A stretch of DNA of 15,701 nucleotides from CAYTGR01 sp964437445 (GCA_964437445.1 CAYTGR010000076.1:1-15701), one strand, 5' to 3'. Shown: positions 1 through 6,698, counted from the stretch's first letter. The notes: a model not told the origin generated them from the sequence alone. A program made the numbers and translations.

Positions 1-759
1 CAGCACCACGCGCCGCCCCTCCACGTCCAGCACGTCCACCGGGACTCCGTAGGTCGCCGTGAGCCGTTCCGCCGTCAACGCCGTGCCGTTGACCCCCGCC
101 GCCAGCACCCGGCCCGCGCGCATGAGCACCACATACCCCGCGACGGCTGCCGCCAGTCCCGGATCGTGGGTGGTGAAGATGACCGTGACCCCTTGCGCAG
201 CTAACGTCCGCATGATCTGGAGGATGCGCCCCTGATTCCCTAAGTCCAGGTGCGAGGTCGGCTCATCCAGCAGGAGGATACGCGGCTCCTGGGCTAAAGC
301 CCGCGCCACCGTGACCAGCTGGCGCTCGCCGCCGCTCAGCGTGGTGACCGCCCGCTCGCTCAAGGGCAGCGCCCCGACCGCTGCCAGCGCCTTCCGCGCC
401 GCTTCCCGATCGGCCTGGCTGGGAGTCTCCAGCAGCTCCAGGTAAGGCGCTCGGCCCAACAGAACATACTCCAGCACCGAAAAATCAAACGGGATATACT
501 CATCCTGCGGCACCAGCCCGACCAGCCGCCCCATCTCGCGCCGGGTGTAAGCCTGGCGGGGCCTGCCATCCAGCAGAATTTGCCCACGGCGCGGCGTCAG
601 CAACCCCACGATGAGGTGCAGAAGCGTGGTTTTGCCGGCGCCGTTCGGTCCCAAAATTGCCGTCACCGCCCCGGCGGGCAGTTCCAGCGTGAAGCCTTCC
701 AACACCGGGCGGGTGTCATAGCCGAATTGCAGGTCGGCCAGCGTGATAATCGGCTTCAT
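1..759 (-). CDS. ABC importer ATP-binding protein, FecE/BtuD type (3' end cut by window edge)
   Basis: This is the cytoplasmic ATPase that would power the importer encoded just upstream. I translated 253 codons from the ATG at 759 down to base 1 and found no stop, so only the extreme C-terminus is missing. In order, the protein shows Walker A GPNGAGKT (about residues 37-44), a Q-loop VPQDE with Gln85, the signature LSGGE (141-145), Walker B ILLLDEP (161-167, Glu166) and the H-loop TTHD with His198. The end TYGVPVDVLDVEG resembles the C-terminal edge of siderophore/B12-type ATPases. Its ATG overlaps the permease stop by four bases (ATGA), which indicates translational coupling. The family handles iron-siderophore, heme, cobalamin or molybdate complexes. 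The ATPase alone does not reveal the substrate. Confidence 0.93.
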   Translation of the reverse strand, partial: MKPIITLADLQFGYDTRPVLEGFTLELPAGAVTAILGPNGAGKTTLLHLIVGLLTPRRGQILLDGRPRQAYTRREMGRLVGLVPQDEYIPFDFSVLEYVLLGRAPYLELLETPSQADREAARKALAAVGALPLSERAVTTLSGGERQLVTVARALAQEPRILLLDEPTSHLDLGNQGRILQIMRTLAAQGVTVIFTTHDPGLAAAVAGYVVLMRAGRVLAAGVNGTALTAERLTATYGVPVDVLDVEGRRVVL

Positions 760-1742
760 CGCAACCGCTCCGGCGCTTTGCGCACCATCAGCACGATGAA
801 CAGCAGCGCGCCCAACAGGGAGGTGAGAATCCCCAACGGGATCTCGCCGGGGAGTAACGTGCGCGCCAGATCGTCGCAAAGGATCACGAAGATCGCGCCG
901 ATGAGCAGGGAGGCGGGCAGCGCCCGTTGGGCATCCGCGCCGAACAGCCGGCGGGCCAGGTGCGGGACGATCAACCCGACCCAGCCTACCACGCCCGCCA
1001 CCGAGATCACCGCGGCCGTCGCCGCCACCGCCGCGACCAGCAACACCGTCCGCTCGCGGGCCGGCTGCGTGCCCAGGGAGAAGGCGGTCTCGTCTTGCAG
1101 AGATAGCAGATTCAGCCGCCAGCGCATCAGCAGCAAGATCACCAACGCGGGGATGGCCAGCGGGACCACCGTGCCCAGCTTCTGCCAGGTGATCCCCCAC
1201 AGCCCGCCCAACATCCAGAAGACGATGTCGGGCAGTTGGGTCAGCGGATCGGCCAGATACTTGAGGATGCCCACGCCGGACGAAAAAAGCGCCGAGACGG
1301 CGATCCCGGCCAGGACCAGCCGCAACACCCAGCCGCCGTAACGGATGCGGCGGGCCAGGAAGTACGAGAAGGCCAGTCCCAGGCAGGCAAAAAGCGCCGC
1401 GCTCGCCTGGATCGTCACCGCCGACGCCCCCAGGAAGATAATGCTGAAAGCGGCGCCAAAGGCGGCGCCCTGCGAAATCCCCAGAAAGCCCGGCTCTACC
1501 AGCGGATTGCGAAAGATCATCTGGAGCACGGTGCCGGAGGCCGCCAGCGACATCCCCAGCAGGCAGGCCGTCAACAGGCGCGGCAGCCGCAAGGCGAAGA
1601 CCAGCCGCTGCGCCAGCGGGTCGGTCGCCAGCCGCGCCGGCGGCATCCAATACGGCGCGGGGTACCGCCCCACGAAGAGCGACAATCCCAGCACGCCGGC
1701 CAGCAGGAGTAACAGTAAAATCCAGAACCCCGGCTTATTCAT
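756..1742 (-). CDS. ABC importer permease, FecCD/BtuC family
   Basis: This is an integral membrane subunit of a type II importer, 328 residues, the usual length for the family. The protein is strongly hydrophobic throughout, with many membrane helices. Family landmarks are the segment LAASGTVLQMIFRNPL followed by GFLGISQGAAFG (about residues 65-95), the cytoplasmic coupling segment GLIVPHLARRLFG (about 255-267) and PGEIPLGILTSLLGALLF near the C-terminus (about 297-314). The chosen ATG at 1742 gives a short N-tail before the first helix, although no clear Shine-Dalgarno sequence precedes it. The gene follows the substrate-binding lipoprotein by 62 bases, a gap that holds a strong hairpin, and it overlaps the ATPase gene by four bases. 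A single permease gene implies a homodimer in the membrane. The substrate is unknown. Confidence 0.95.
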   Translation of the reverse strand: MNKPGFWILLLLLLAGVLGLSLFVGRYPAPYWMPPARLATDPLAQRLVFALRLPRLLTACLLGMSLAASGTVLQMIFRNPLVEPGFLGISQGAAFGAAFSIIFLGASAVTIQASAALFACLGLAFSYFLARRIRYGGWVLRLVLAGIAVSALFSSGVGILKYLADPLTQLPDIVFWMLGGLWGITWQKLGTVVPLAIPALVILLLMRWRLNLLSLQDETAFSLGTQPARERTVLLVAAVAATAAVISVAGVVGWVGLIVPHLARRLFGADAQRALPASLLIGAIFVILCDDLARTLLPGEIPLGILTSLLGALLFIVLMVRKAPERLR

Positions 1743-1759
1743 CGGATAATCTGCACGGC

Positions 1760-1791
1760 GCGTGGTGCGTGATAAACTTCACGCACCACGC
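1760..1791 (-). other. 13-bp perfect hairpin between lipoprotein and permease genes
   Basis: The arm GCGTGGTGCGTGA (1760-1772) is exactly complementary to 1779-1791, with a 6-base loop. It fills half of the 62-base gap between the binding protein and the permease. No T-run follows on the transcribed strand, so it does not look like a full intrinsic terminator. Intercistronic hairpins in importer operons can protect the upstream binding-protein message or cause partial termination, giving more binding protein than membrane subunit. That role here is inference. Confidence 0.7.
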
Positions 1792-1804
1792 AGCCCGGCT
1801 CAAC

Positions 1805-2989
1805 TTACTGAAGATCGCCCTGGAGCAGGGGCACGATCTGATCCTTGACCACGGCTTCATCCAGCCCATAGAGCTGCCCGTAAAAATTTACCAGCTCCTG
1901 GTTCATATCCGGCTGGAAGCGGTCGGGGTGCAGCCGGCCGGCCAGCCAGGTCAGCCCCAGAATCCAGCGCGTATCGGGCTGGTCCCAGCTGTAGAAATCC
2001 TTGGGGAAGCCGTAAACTTTCCCGTTTTGCACCGCCGCCAGGGCCTGCCATTGCGGATCGGCCTTCAGTTTGGCGACAACCTCAGAGGGATTGCTCTGAT
2101 AGGCGATGACGAAGATCTGCTCCGGGTTCCAGGCAGCGATCTGCTCAAAATTGACCGTGGCCCACCCGCCCCCCTGGGCCGCTTCCTTCCAGACCGGCGC
2201 GCCGCCGGCCAGTTCCACCATCTGCGTCTGGATCCAGGTCGCCGGGGGGACACTCAGGGCGGCCGCGCCACCTTTCTCGCTGTACTGAACCAGGAGCACG
2301 CGCGGGCGCTGGGCCTCGGCCACATCACCGAGAGCCTGCGTGACCCCCGCCACTTTGTCGGCATAGAAGCGGCTGACCGCCTCGGCGCGGGCCGGGTCGC
2401 CGAAGAGCTGCCCCAACGTGACCAGGTCGCGCTGGTATTGCTCCGGCGTCTCCAAATCCACATAAACCACTTTGATCCCCAGCTGCTCTAACGGCTGGCC
2501 CAGGCTCTCGGCCAGGTAACTTTTCAGCACGACCACCTCAGGATTGGTGGGCGCGATCTGTTCGGCCCCGGCGTTGGATTCCAGGATCAGCTTCTGCGCA
2601 AACCCGGCGTCCACCAGGGGCAGGAATTGCGCGCTGCCCTGCGAGGCCGGCCCGCTCGCCACCAGCCGTTCCACAGCTTCTGGGAACAGGTAAAGCGCAT
2701 CGGCTAACATGAAGATCGCCTTGCCGGCCACCACGATCCGCTGCGGGGGGGCAGGGAACTCCACCGTCCGGCCCAAAGCATCCACCACGACGGCGCTCGC
2801 GGTGACGGCCGGCTCGGTGGGAGGTGGCAGCGGTGAAACAGGAGAAAGAGAGACTGCCGGCTCGGTGGTAACCGGCGCCGGCGTGGTCGGCACCGCAGTC
2901 GGCGCGGGCGTCGGCGAGGGCTGGCAGCCTGCCAGCGCCATCATTACCATCATTACCATCAGCAAACATCCCAACCCTTTGATACGCAT
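1805..2989 (-). CDS. ABC importer substrate-binding lipoprotein (FecB/BtuF-like)
   Basis: This is the extracytoplasmic receptor of the importer, 394 residues. It begins with a lipoprotein signal peptide: charged MRIK, a Met/Leu-rich core and lipobox LAGC with Cys22. A low-complexity Pro/Thr/Ser/Val linker of about 40 residues follows (about 23-65), then the binding fold starting at VVDALGRTVEFPAPPQRIVV (about 67-87). Family-like features are NPEVVVLK, the long bridging-helix region with PEQYQRDLVTLGQLFG, and the C-terminal FYSWDQPDTRWILGLTWLA. The fold and the downstream FecCD-type permease indicate uptake of a chelated metal, heme, cobalamin or oxyanion. I cannot tell which. The start is supported by a perfect AGGAGG (2996-3001) six bases before the ATG. 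The 141-base gap to padR is filled with short-period repeats. Confidence 0.93.
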   Translation of the reverse strand: MRIKGLGCLLMVMMVMMALAGCQPSPTPAPTAVPTTPAPVTTEPAVSLSPVSPLPPPTEPAVTASAVVVDALGRTVEFPAPPQRIVVAGKAIFMLADALYLFPEAVERLVASGPASQGSAQFLPLVDAGFAQKLILESNAGAEQIAPTNPEVVVLKSYLAESLGQPLEQLGIKVVYVDLETPEQYQRDLVTLGQLFGDPARAEAVSRFYADKVAGVTQALGDVAEAQRPRVLLVQYSEKGGAAALSVPPATWIQTQMVELAGGAPVWKEAAQGGGWATVNFEQIAAWNPEQIFVIAYQSNPSEVVAKLKADPQWQALAAVQNGKVYGFPKDFYSWDQPDTRWILGLTWLAGRLHPDRFQPDMNQELVNFYGQLYGLDEAVVKDQIVPLLQGDLQ

Positions 2990-3011
2990 GAAAAACCTCC
3001 TGAAAAGAAAG

Positions 3012-3074
3012 TATGAAATATGAAAGATGAAGGCGGAAGGATGAAATGAGTGAGCAGAGAGCAGCAGGTAGAAG
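3012..3074. repeat. degenerate heptamer array (TATGAAA/GATGAAR word)
   Basis: Reading in steps of seven from 3012 gives tatgaaa, tatgaaa, gatgaag, gcggaag, gatgaaa, then the more degenerate tgagtga, gcagaga, gcagcag and gtagaag. The first five copies are clear and the last four are weaker. The array lies in the padR/lipoprotein gap, just upstream of the lipoprotein ribosome-binding site, so it would be part of the transcribed leader. It adjoins a second array with a different word. Confidence 0.6.
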
Positions 3075-3136
3075 TTCCTGTTTCCCGCTCACTGTTTCCT
3101 GCTCACCATTTCCTGCTCACCACTCACTGCTCACAT
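3074..3136. repeat. heptamer/14-mer array (YTYMCYG word, tttcctgctcacca)
   Basis: Four consecutive 14-base units run from 3081 to 3136. The two central copies (3095-3108 and 3109-3122) are identical and the flanking two differ at a few positions. Each unit splits into two related 7-mers such as tttcctg and ctcacca. A further gttcctg precedes them at 3074-3080. The stop codon of padR (3131-3133) lies inside the last unit. GTGAGCAG near 3049-3056 is complementary to CTGCTCAC in the units, so alternative hairpins are possible. Confidence 0.7.
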
Positions 3137-3709
3137 TTTCGTTGATTCGTTGACTCGCTGACTCGCTGACTCGCCCTGACTCGCTACCACCTCCAACCAG
3201 GCCAGCATCGCCTCAATCTGCCCGCTGCGAAAACGACAGACGAGCCATTCATAAGGATCGGTGGCCTGGGCCTGCTCGGCCTGCCGCTGCTGTTCGGCGA
3301 GCCATTGGGCGCATTGGGCGCGCTGGCGCTCTACCAGCCGGGCGAGCACTGCCGGCGGCTCGCGGCGGGCAAAGTAAAGCTTGGCCAGGAACTCTAAGCG
3401 GAACTCGCGCCCGCGCGCCACCGGGCTTTCCACCCAGGCGGCGAAGGTGGCCGCGCCCTTTTCGGTCAGGCAGAAGACTTTGCGCGGGGGGCGGCCTTCC
3501 TGCGGCTCCACCGTGGCGGCAATGTACCCTTCCTCCTCCAGCCGGTCCAGCAGCGCGTAGAGCTGCCCCGGCTTGAGCCGCCAGACCACTCCCAGTTCTG
3601 CCGGGCGGCTGAGACGCTGGTGGATCTCGTAGCCGTGCATCGGCCGCTCGCGCAAAAAGCCGAGCAAGGCCTGCTCCACGGTAAGCGGAATACGGGTCAT
3701 GTGACTCAT
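3131..3709 (-). CDS. PadR family transcriptional regulator
   Basis: This is a DNA-binding repressor-type protein of 192 residues. The N-terminal winged helix runs over LTVEQALLGFLRERPMHGYEIHQRL (about residues 9-33). The recognition and wing parts are LKPGQLYALLDRLEEEGYI (46-63) and GRPPRKVFCLTEKG (72-85). The C-terminal helical dimerisation part with Trp/Arg/Glu-rich helices follows, up to about residue 176. The last 16 residues (SQGESASQRVNESTKM) are encoded by an 8-bp tandem repeat and are probably not part of the fold. I chose the ATG at 3709 because an AGG lies about 6 bases upstream. An in-frame ATG at 3700 would remove only three residues. It is the first gene after a consensus promoter and precedes the importer genes on the same strand, so it likely controls them and itself. 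The inducer is unknown. Confidence 0.93.
   Translation of the reverse strand: MSHMTRIPLTVEQALLGFLRERPMHGYEIHQRLSRPAELGVVWRLKPGQLYALLDRLEEEGYIAATVEPQEGRPPRKVFCLTEKGAATFAAWVESPVARGREFRLEFLAKLYFARREPPAVLARLVERQRAQCAQWLAEQQRQAEQAQATDPYEWLVCRFRSGQIEAMLAWLEVVASQGESASQRVNESTKM
3141..3183. repeat. octamer tandem repeat (gctgactc) inside the 3' end of padR
   Basis: The units are gttgattc, gttgactc, gctgactc, gctgactc, then gccctgactc, in 8-base steps (one step of 10). The repeat is translated on the minus strand as the last residues of the PadR protein. It directly abuts the 14-mer array at 3074-3136. The repeat tract has probably invaded or replaced the original end of the gene. Confidence 0.7.
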
Positions 3710-3786
3710 GGTGTACCTGCCACATAGAAGCCATCAACGCGCCCTGAACCCCCAGGGAAAGCGTTGAAGATCGCCACCAGGCATCT

Positions 3787-3801
3787 ATTCAATGATTGAA
3801 T
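3787..3801. promoter_or_regulatory. candidate operator palindrome for the padR-importer operon
   Basis: ATTCAAT-G-ATTGAAT is a perfect 7+1+7 palindrome. It lies about 6 to 20 bases downstream of the transcription start predicted from the minus-strand promoter at 3814-3841, a position where a bound repressor would block transcription. A second imperfect dyad (ATAAT-TG-ATTAT, 3807-3818) overlaps the -10 box. The bound protein is inferred to be the PadR product encoded 78 bases further on. Confidence 0.5.
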
Positions 3802-3813
3802 AATGGATAATTG

Positions 3814-3841
3814 ATTATAAAGCAGGCCGGGTAAATGTCAA
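3814..3841 (-). promoter_or_regulatory. sigma70-type consensus promoter for padR and the importer operon
   Basis: On the minus strand there is a perfect -35 TTGACA (3841-3836), a 16-base spacer and a perfect -10 TATAAT (3819-3814). The predicted start is near 3807, leaving a leader of about 98 bases before the padR ATG. Full consensus at both boxes suggests a strong promoter that needs repression. No other match this good was found in the window. Confidence 0.75.
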
Positions 3842-3894
3842 ACCGGATCACACTGCGTACCGGGGATGCAATGGGGTGATAAGGAAAACAGTGC

Positions 3895-3922
3895 TTGACG
3901 AAATAGAATTATACATTAGAAT
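3895..3922 (+). promoter_or_regulatory. candidate promoter for ffh and the ribosome-biogenesis block
   Basis: TTGACG (3895-3900), a 16-base spacer and TAGAAT (3917-3922) each match the sigma70 consensus at five of six positions. The predicted start near 3929 leaves a leader of about 19 bases before the ffh ATG. It diverges from the padR promoter, with about 55 bases between the two -35 boxes. Confidence 0.55.
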
Positions 3923-3947
3923 GTAACTACTGGAGCACCCGGACACG

Positions 3948-5270
3948 ATGTTTGAATCATTAAGCGAAAAACTACAAGCTGTTTTTGATCGTTTGGGCAA
4001 ACGGGGTGTCCTCCGATCTGAAGATGTAGACGCCGTCCTCCGGGAAATCCGGCTGGCGCTGTTGGAAGCGGACGTTAACTATAAGGTCGTCAAGGATTTC
4101 ACGGCCCGCGTGCGCGAGCAGGCCGTCGGCGAGGCGGTTTCCCGGGCCCTGAATCCGGCGCAGCAGGTCATCAAAATCGTCCACCAGGAGCTGGTGACGA
4201 CGTTAGGTGAGCCCGGACGGCTGGAATTCCGTGGGTCCGCGCCCTACGTCATCATGTTAGTGGGGCTGCAAGGTTCCGGCAAGACGACGACGGTGGCGAA
4301 GCTGGCCCGGCATCTAAAAGAAAAAGGGCGCTTCCCGCTCATGGTCGCGGCGGATACCTACCGGCCCGCCGCCATCACCCAGCTGGAGGTGCTGGGACGG
4401 CAGCTCAACATCCCGGTCTACAGTGATCACGGCAAGACAAGGCCGCCCGACATCTGTGCCGCCGGGATCCAGGAAGCACGCCGCCGGGGTGCCGACGTCG
4501 TCATTCTGGATACCGCCGGGCGACTGCAAATTGATGACGAGATGATGGCCGAACTGGCCGCGATCCGGGAACGGGTCCACCCGATTGAGATCCTGTTGGT
4601 CGCCGACGCGATGACCGGCCAGGAAGCGGTCAACATCGCCAAAGGCTTCCACGAGCGGGTGACGCTCACCGGGTTGATCCTGACCAAGGTGGATGGAGAC
4701 GCACGCGGGGGCGCGGCCATCAGTATGCGGGCAGTGACGGGGGTCCCCATCAAGTTCCTGGGGACCGGCGAGAAGCTGGGCGCGCTGGAACCGTTCTATC
4801 CAGACCGGCTGGCTTCCCGCATCCTGGGAATGGGCGACGTCCTCAGCCTCATAGAGAAGGCCGAGGCCGCGTTTGACCAGGAGCAGGCCGTCCGTATGGA
4901 GCAACGGCTCCGCCAGGGCGAGATGGACCTGGAGGATTTCCTGGAGCAGTTGCGCCAGGTGCGCAAAATGGGGCCGTTGAACGAGCTGCTGAAAATGGTT
5001 CCCGGCGCGGAAAAGCAGATCAAGGGTATCTCTGGCGAGGAGACGGAAAAGCAGCTCAAGCGCGTAGAAGCGATGATCCTTTCCATGACGCCGGAGGAAC
5101 GGCGCGACCCGCGCATTCTGAACGGGAGCCGCAAGCGGCGCATCGCCCGCGGCAGCGGTACTACCGTGCAGGAGATCAACCAGTTGCTCAATCAGTATCG
5201 CCAGATGCAAACTCTGATGAAACGAGTAGGCAAAGGGAAAATGCGGGGGCTGCCACGGCTTTTCCAGTAA
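3948..5270 (+). CDS. ffh: signal recognition particle protein Ffh (SRP54)
   Basis: Ffh is the GTPase of the signal recognition particle. It binds signal sequences of nascent membrane and secreted proteins and docks with FtsY at the membrane. The protein has 440 residues, normal for the family. The N domain starts MFESLSEKLQAVFDRL. The G domain shows GLQGSGKTT (106-114), DTYRPAA (136-142), DTAGR (188-192), TKVDGDARGG (246-255) and FLGTGEK (270-276). The Met-rich M domain runs from about residue 300 with MEQRLRQGEMDLEDFLEQL, then SMTPEERRDPRILNGSRKRRIARGSG and the end GKMRGLPRLFQ. The start matches the family and has only a weak GGAG upstream. It is the first gene of a plus-strand block with rpsP, khpA and rimM, an arrangement common in Gram-positive bacteria and relatives. 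Confidence 0.98.
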   Translation: MFESLSEKLQAVFDRLGKRGVLRSEDVDAVLREIRLALLEADVNYKVVKDFTARVREQAVGEAVSRALNPAQQVIKIVHQELVTTLGEPGRLEFRGSAPYVIMLVGLQGSGKTTTVAKLARHLKEKGRFPLMVAADTYRPAAITQLEVLGRQLNIPVYSDHGKTRPPDICAAGIQEARRRGADVVILDTAGRLQIDDEMMAELAAIRERVHPIEILLVADAMTGQEAVNIAKGFHERVTLTGLILTKVDGDARGGAAISMRAVTGVPIKFLGTGEKLGALEPFYPDRLASRILGMGDVLSLIEKAEAAFDQEQAVRMEQRLRQGEMDLEDFLEQLRQVRKMGPLNELLKMVPGAEKQIKGISGEETEKQLKRVEAMILSMTPEERRDPRILNGSRKRRIARGSGTTVQEINQLLNQYRQMQTLMKRVGKGKMRGLPRLFQ

Positions 5271-5341
5271 ATTCAGTATGAGATCTCACGCCTGGCGTGT
5301 AGTTCATCAACACCAATGGATTCAATTAAAACAGGAGGAGT

Positions 5342-5722
5342 ATGCTTAAACTTAGACTGCATCGGGTAGGGGGCAAAAAGGAACCGAGCTACCGGATCGT
5401 GGCGGCGGAGTCTACCACGTCGCGGAGTGGCAAAGTGGTGGAAGTTGTGGGCTTTTACAATCCCCGCACGCAGCCGGAGACGGTCCAGCTCAAGGAGGAG
5501 CGGCTGTTGCACTGGCTCTCCGTCGGTGCGCAACCGTCGGAATCACTGGCTCGCTTGCTGGAAAAGAGCGGGACGCTGGGCCGCTTTGCCCGGCTGAAGG
5601 CCGGTGAGCCGTTGGAGGCGCTGGTAGCGGAGGCCGAAACCGCCGCGGCGAGCGTGAAAATCAGCCCCAAAACTCAGCTCGGACCAGTGGCTCGCCCGGA
5701 GAAAGCTGCCCCGACGGAGTAA
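5342..5722 (+). CDS. rpsP: 30S ribosomal protein S16
   Basis: S16 is a primary 16S rRNA-binding protein of the small subunit. The conserved N-terminal half is intact: LKLRLHRVGGKKEPSYRIVAAES, then VVEVVGFYNPRTQPE and LHWLSVGAQPSESLARLLEKSG. At 126 residues it is longer than the usual 80-90. The extra C-terminal tail from about residue 90 is rich in Ala, Glu and Pro and is probably disordered, as seen in some phyla. A strong AGGAGG (5333-5338) precedes the ATG, though only three bases separate them, which is short. The 71-base gap after ffh contains a CACGCC-T-GGCGTG dyad (5287-5299) of unknown role. Confidence 0.97.
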   Translation: MLKLRLHRVGGKKEPSYRIVAAESTTSRSGKVVEVVGFYNPRTQPETVQLKEERLLHWLSVGAQPSESLARLLEKSGTLGRFARLKAGEPLEALVAEAETAAASVKISPKTQLGPVARPEKAAPTE

Positions 5723-5804
5723 TTGACATTTCTCAAAGTAGTAAGGCCGCACCAGGCCTGGTGGCGATCAACCTTCCCTTTCTATCAATTTAAGGAGGAA
5801 TGCG

Positions 5805-6041
5805 ATGTCTACGGTCAAGGATCTGGTGGAGTATGTGGCCAAGTCTCTGGCGGACAAGCCAGAAGCCGTCTCTGTGTCCGAGATTGAGGGGGAAAACTCT
5901 ATCGTGCTGGAGCTCCGGGTAGCGCCAGAGGACATGGGACGGATGATTGGGCGCGACGGGCGCACCATCAACGCGGTGCGCTCTCTGGCGCGAGTCCTGG
6001 GTGCCAAGCTCGGGAAGAAGGTCACGCTGGAGATCGTATGA
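5805..6041 (+). CDS. khpA: KH-domain RNA-binding protein KhpA (YlqC family)
   Basis: This is a small single-KH-domain protein of 78 residues, the normal size. The RNA-binding loop GXXG is visible as IGRDGRTINAVRSLARVLGAKLGKK (about residues 47-71), and the C-terminal strand VTLEIV closes the domain. In Firmicutes and relatives, KhpA acts with KhpB (Jag) in RNA binding and cell-envelope or translation-related regulation. It is regularly found between rpsP and rimM, as here. The start is supported by AAGGAGG (5792-5798) six bases before the ATG. The stop overlaps the first possible ATG of rimM by four bases (ATGA), so the two are probably translationally coupled. Confidence 0.96.
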   Translation: MSTVKDLVEYVAKSLADKPEAVSVSEIEGENSIVLELRVAPEDMGRMIGRDGRTINAVRSLARVLGAKLGKKVTLEIV

Positions 6042-6640
6042 CCGGGGCCGGACCGGCCAATCCCAACCGGAAGAGAGGCTCAGGCATGCCAGCTCAGCAA
6101 CCTGAGCCTCGTTATTTAGTCATAGGCCGCGTATTGCGCCCCCATGGAGTCCGGGGCGAGCTGCGGCTGGAGATTATCACCGGCTACCCGGAGCGGGTAG
6201 CGCAGTTGAAGCAGCTCTTTGTCGGACCCGACCACCGGCGTTATGCGGTGGAAGGGGCACGCCTGCATCAGGGCGCGCTGCTGCTCAAGCTGCAGGGGTG
6301 CGATGACCGCACGGCCGCCGAGGCCCTCCGCAATTGCCTGGTGGAGGTCGCGCGGGAAGAGGCGGTGCCGCTGGCGGAGGGCGAGTATTATCATTTCCAG
6401 TTGGTCGGCGTCCAGGTGATCACCGAAGCCGGCGAGCCGTTGGGCGAAATTGTGGAAGTGCTGGATACACCCGGCGCGAATGACGTCTACGTGGTCCATG
6501 GGCCGCGCGGGGAGCTGTTGCTCCCCGGCATCCAGGAGGTGGTGCGCACGTTGGACCTGGCACAACGCCAGATGGTCGTGCACCTGCTCCCTGGCCTGTT
6601 GGAAACCACGGCGGAGGACAATCAACCCAATGGCGAATAA
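6038..6640 (+). CDS. rimM: ribosome maturation factor RimM
   Basis: RimM binds S19 and assists late assembly of the 30S subunit head and 16S processing. The N-terminal RimM barrel begins at YLVIGRVLRPHGVRGELRLE. The C-terminal PRC-barrel-like domain begins at YYHFQLVGVQVITEAGEPLG and contains DTPGANDVYVVHGPRGELLLPGI. From the ATG at 6038 the protein has 200 residues, and this start overlaps khpA (ATGA) with a GGAG six bases upstream. An in-frame ATG at 6086, preceded by AGAGAGG, would give 184 residues. It removes only a poorly conserved Pro/Arg/Gly-rich leader, so it may be the true start. A 10-bp inverted repeat encloses that second ATG. trmD and rplS, the usual partners, are not downstream. 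Confidence 0.95.
   Translation: MTGAGPANPNRKRGSGMPAQQPEPRYLVIGRVLRPHGVRGELRLEIITGYPERVAQLKQLFVGPDHRRYAVEGARLHQGALLLKLQGCDDRTAAEALRNCLVEVAREEAVPLAEGEYYHFQLVGVQVITEAGEPLGEIVEVLDTPGANDVYVVHGPRGELLLPGIQEVVRTLDLAQRQMVVHLLPGLLETTAEDNQPNGE
6075..6110 (+). promoter_or_regulatory. inverted repeat enclosing the internal ATG of rimM
   Basis: GAGGCTCAGG (6075-6084) is exactly complementary to 6101-6110, with a 16-base loop (6085-6100) that contains the ATG at 6086. The 5' arm includes the GAGG that would serve as the ribosome-binding site for that ATG. If folded in the mRNA it would hide the site. Translational damping of rimM relative to rpsP by mRNA structure is known in the E. coli trmD operon. The same role here is inference. 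Confidence 0.5.
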
Positions 6641-6662
6641 CACCGGAGACGGCGTTGGGTTG
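6623..6662 (+). other. inverted repeat spanning the rimM stop codon
   Basis: CAACCCAATG (6623-6632) pairs with CGTTGGGTTG (6653-6662), ten pairs with one G-T wobble. The 20-base loop holds the rimM stop. No T-run follows, so termination is not assured. It may separate the rimM transcript from the metal transporter gene that starts 36 bases later. Confidence 0.4.
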
Positions 6663-6698
6663 CGTGCCAACACAGGTCTCCCCACTCATTGATCCCAA

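Noticed and set aside
580..1749. Several plus-strand frames over the permease and ATPase genes
   Set aside because: All are low-complexity shadows of the minus-strand importer genes, which carry full family motifs.
4314..5210. 298-codon frame antisense to ffh
   Set aside because: ffh is certain on the plus strand. The antisense product has no recognisable domain.
5723..5728. TTGACA directly after rpsP as a promoter for khpA
   Set aside because: No -10-like sequence lies 15-19 bases downstream; the region there is GC-rich.
5750..5763. CACCAGGCCTGGTG palindrome between rpsP and khpA
   Set aside because: It is perfect but short and without a loop or T-run, and no partner gene suggests an operator. 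It could be chance in GC-rich DNA.
6219..6419. Overlapping plus-strand frame inside rimM
   Set aside because: It is the +1 shadow of rimM, with no ribosome-binding site and no family features.
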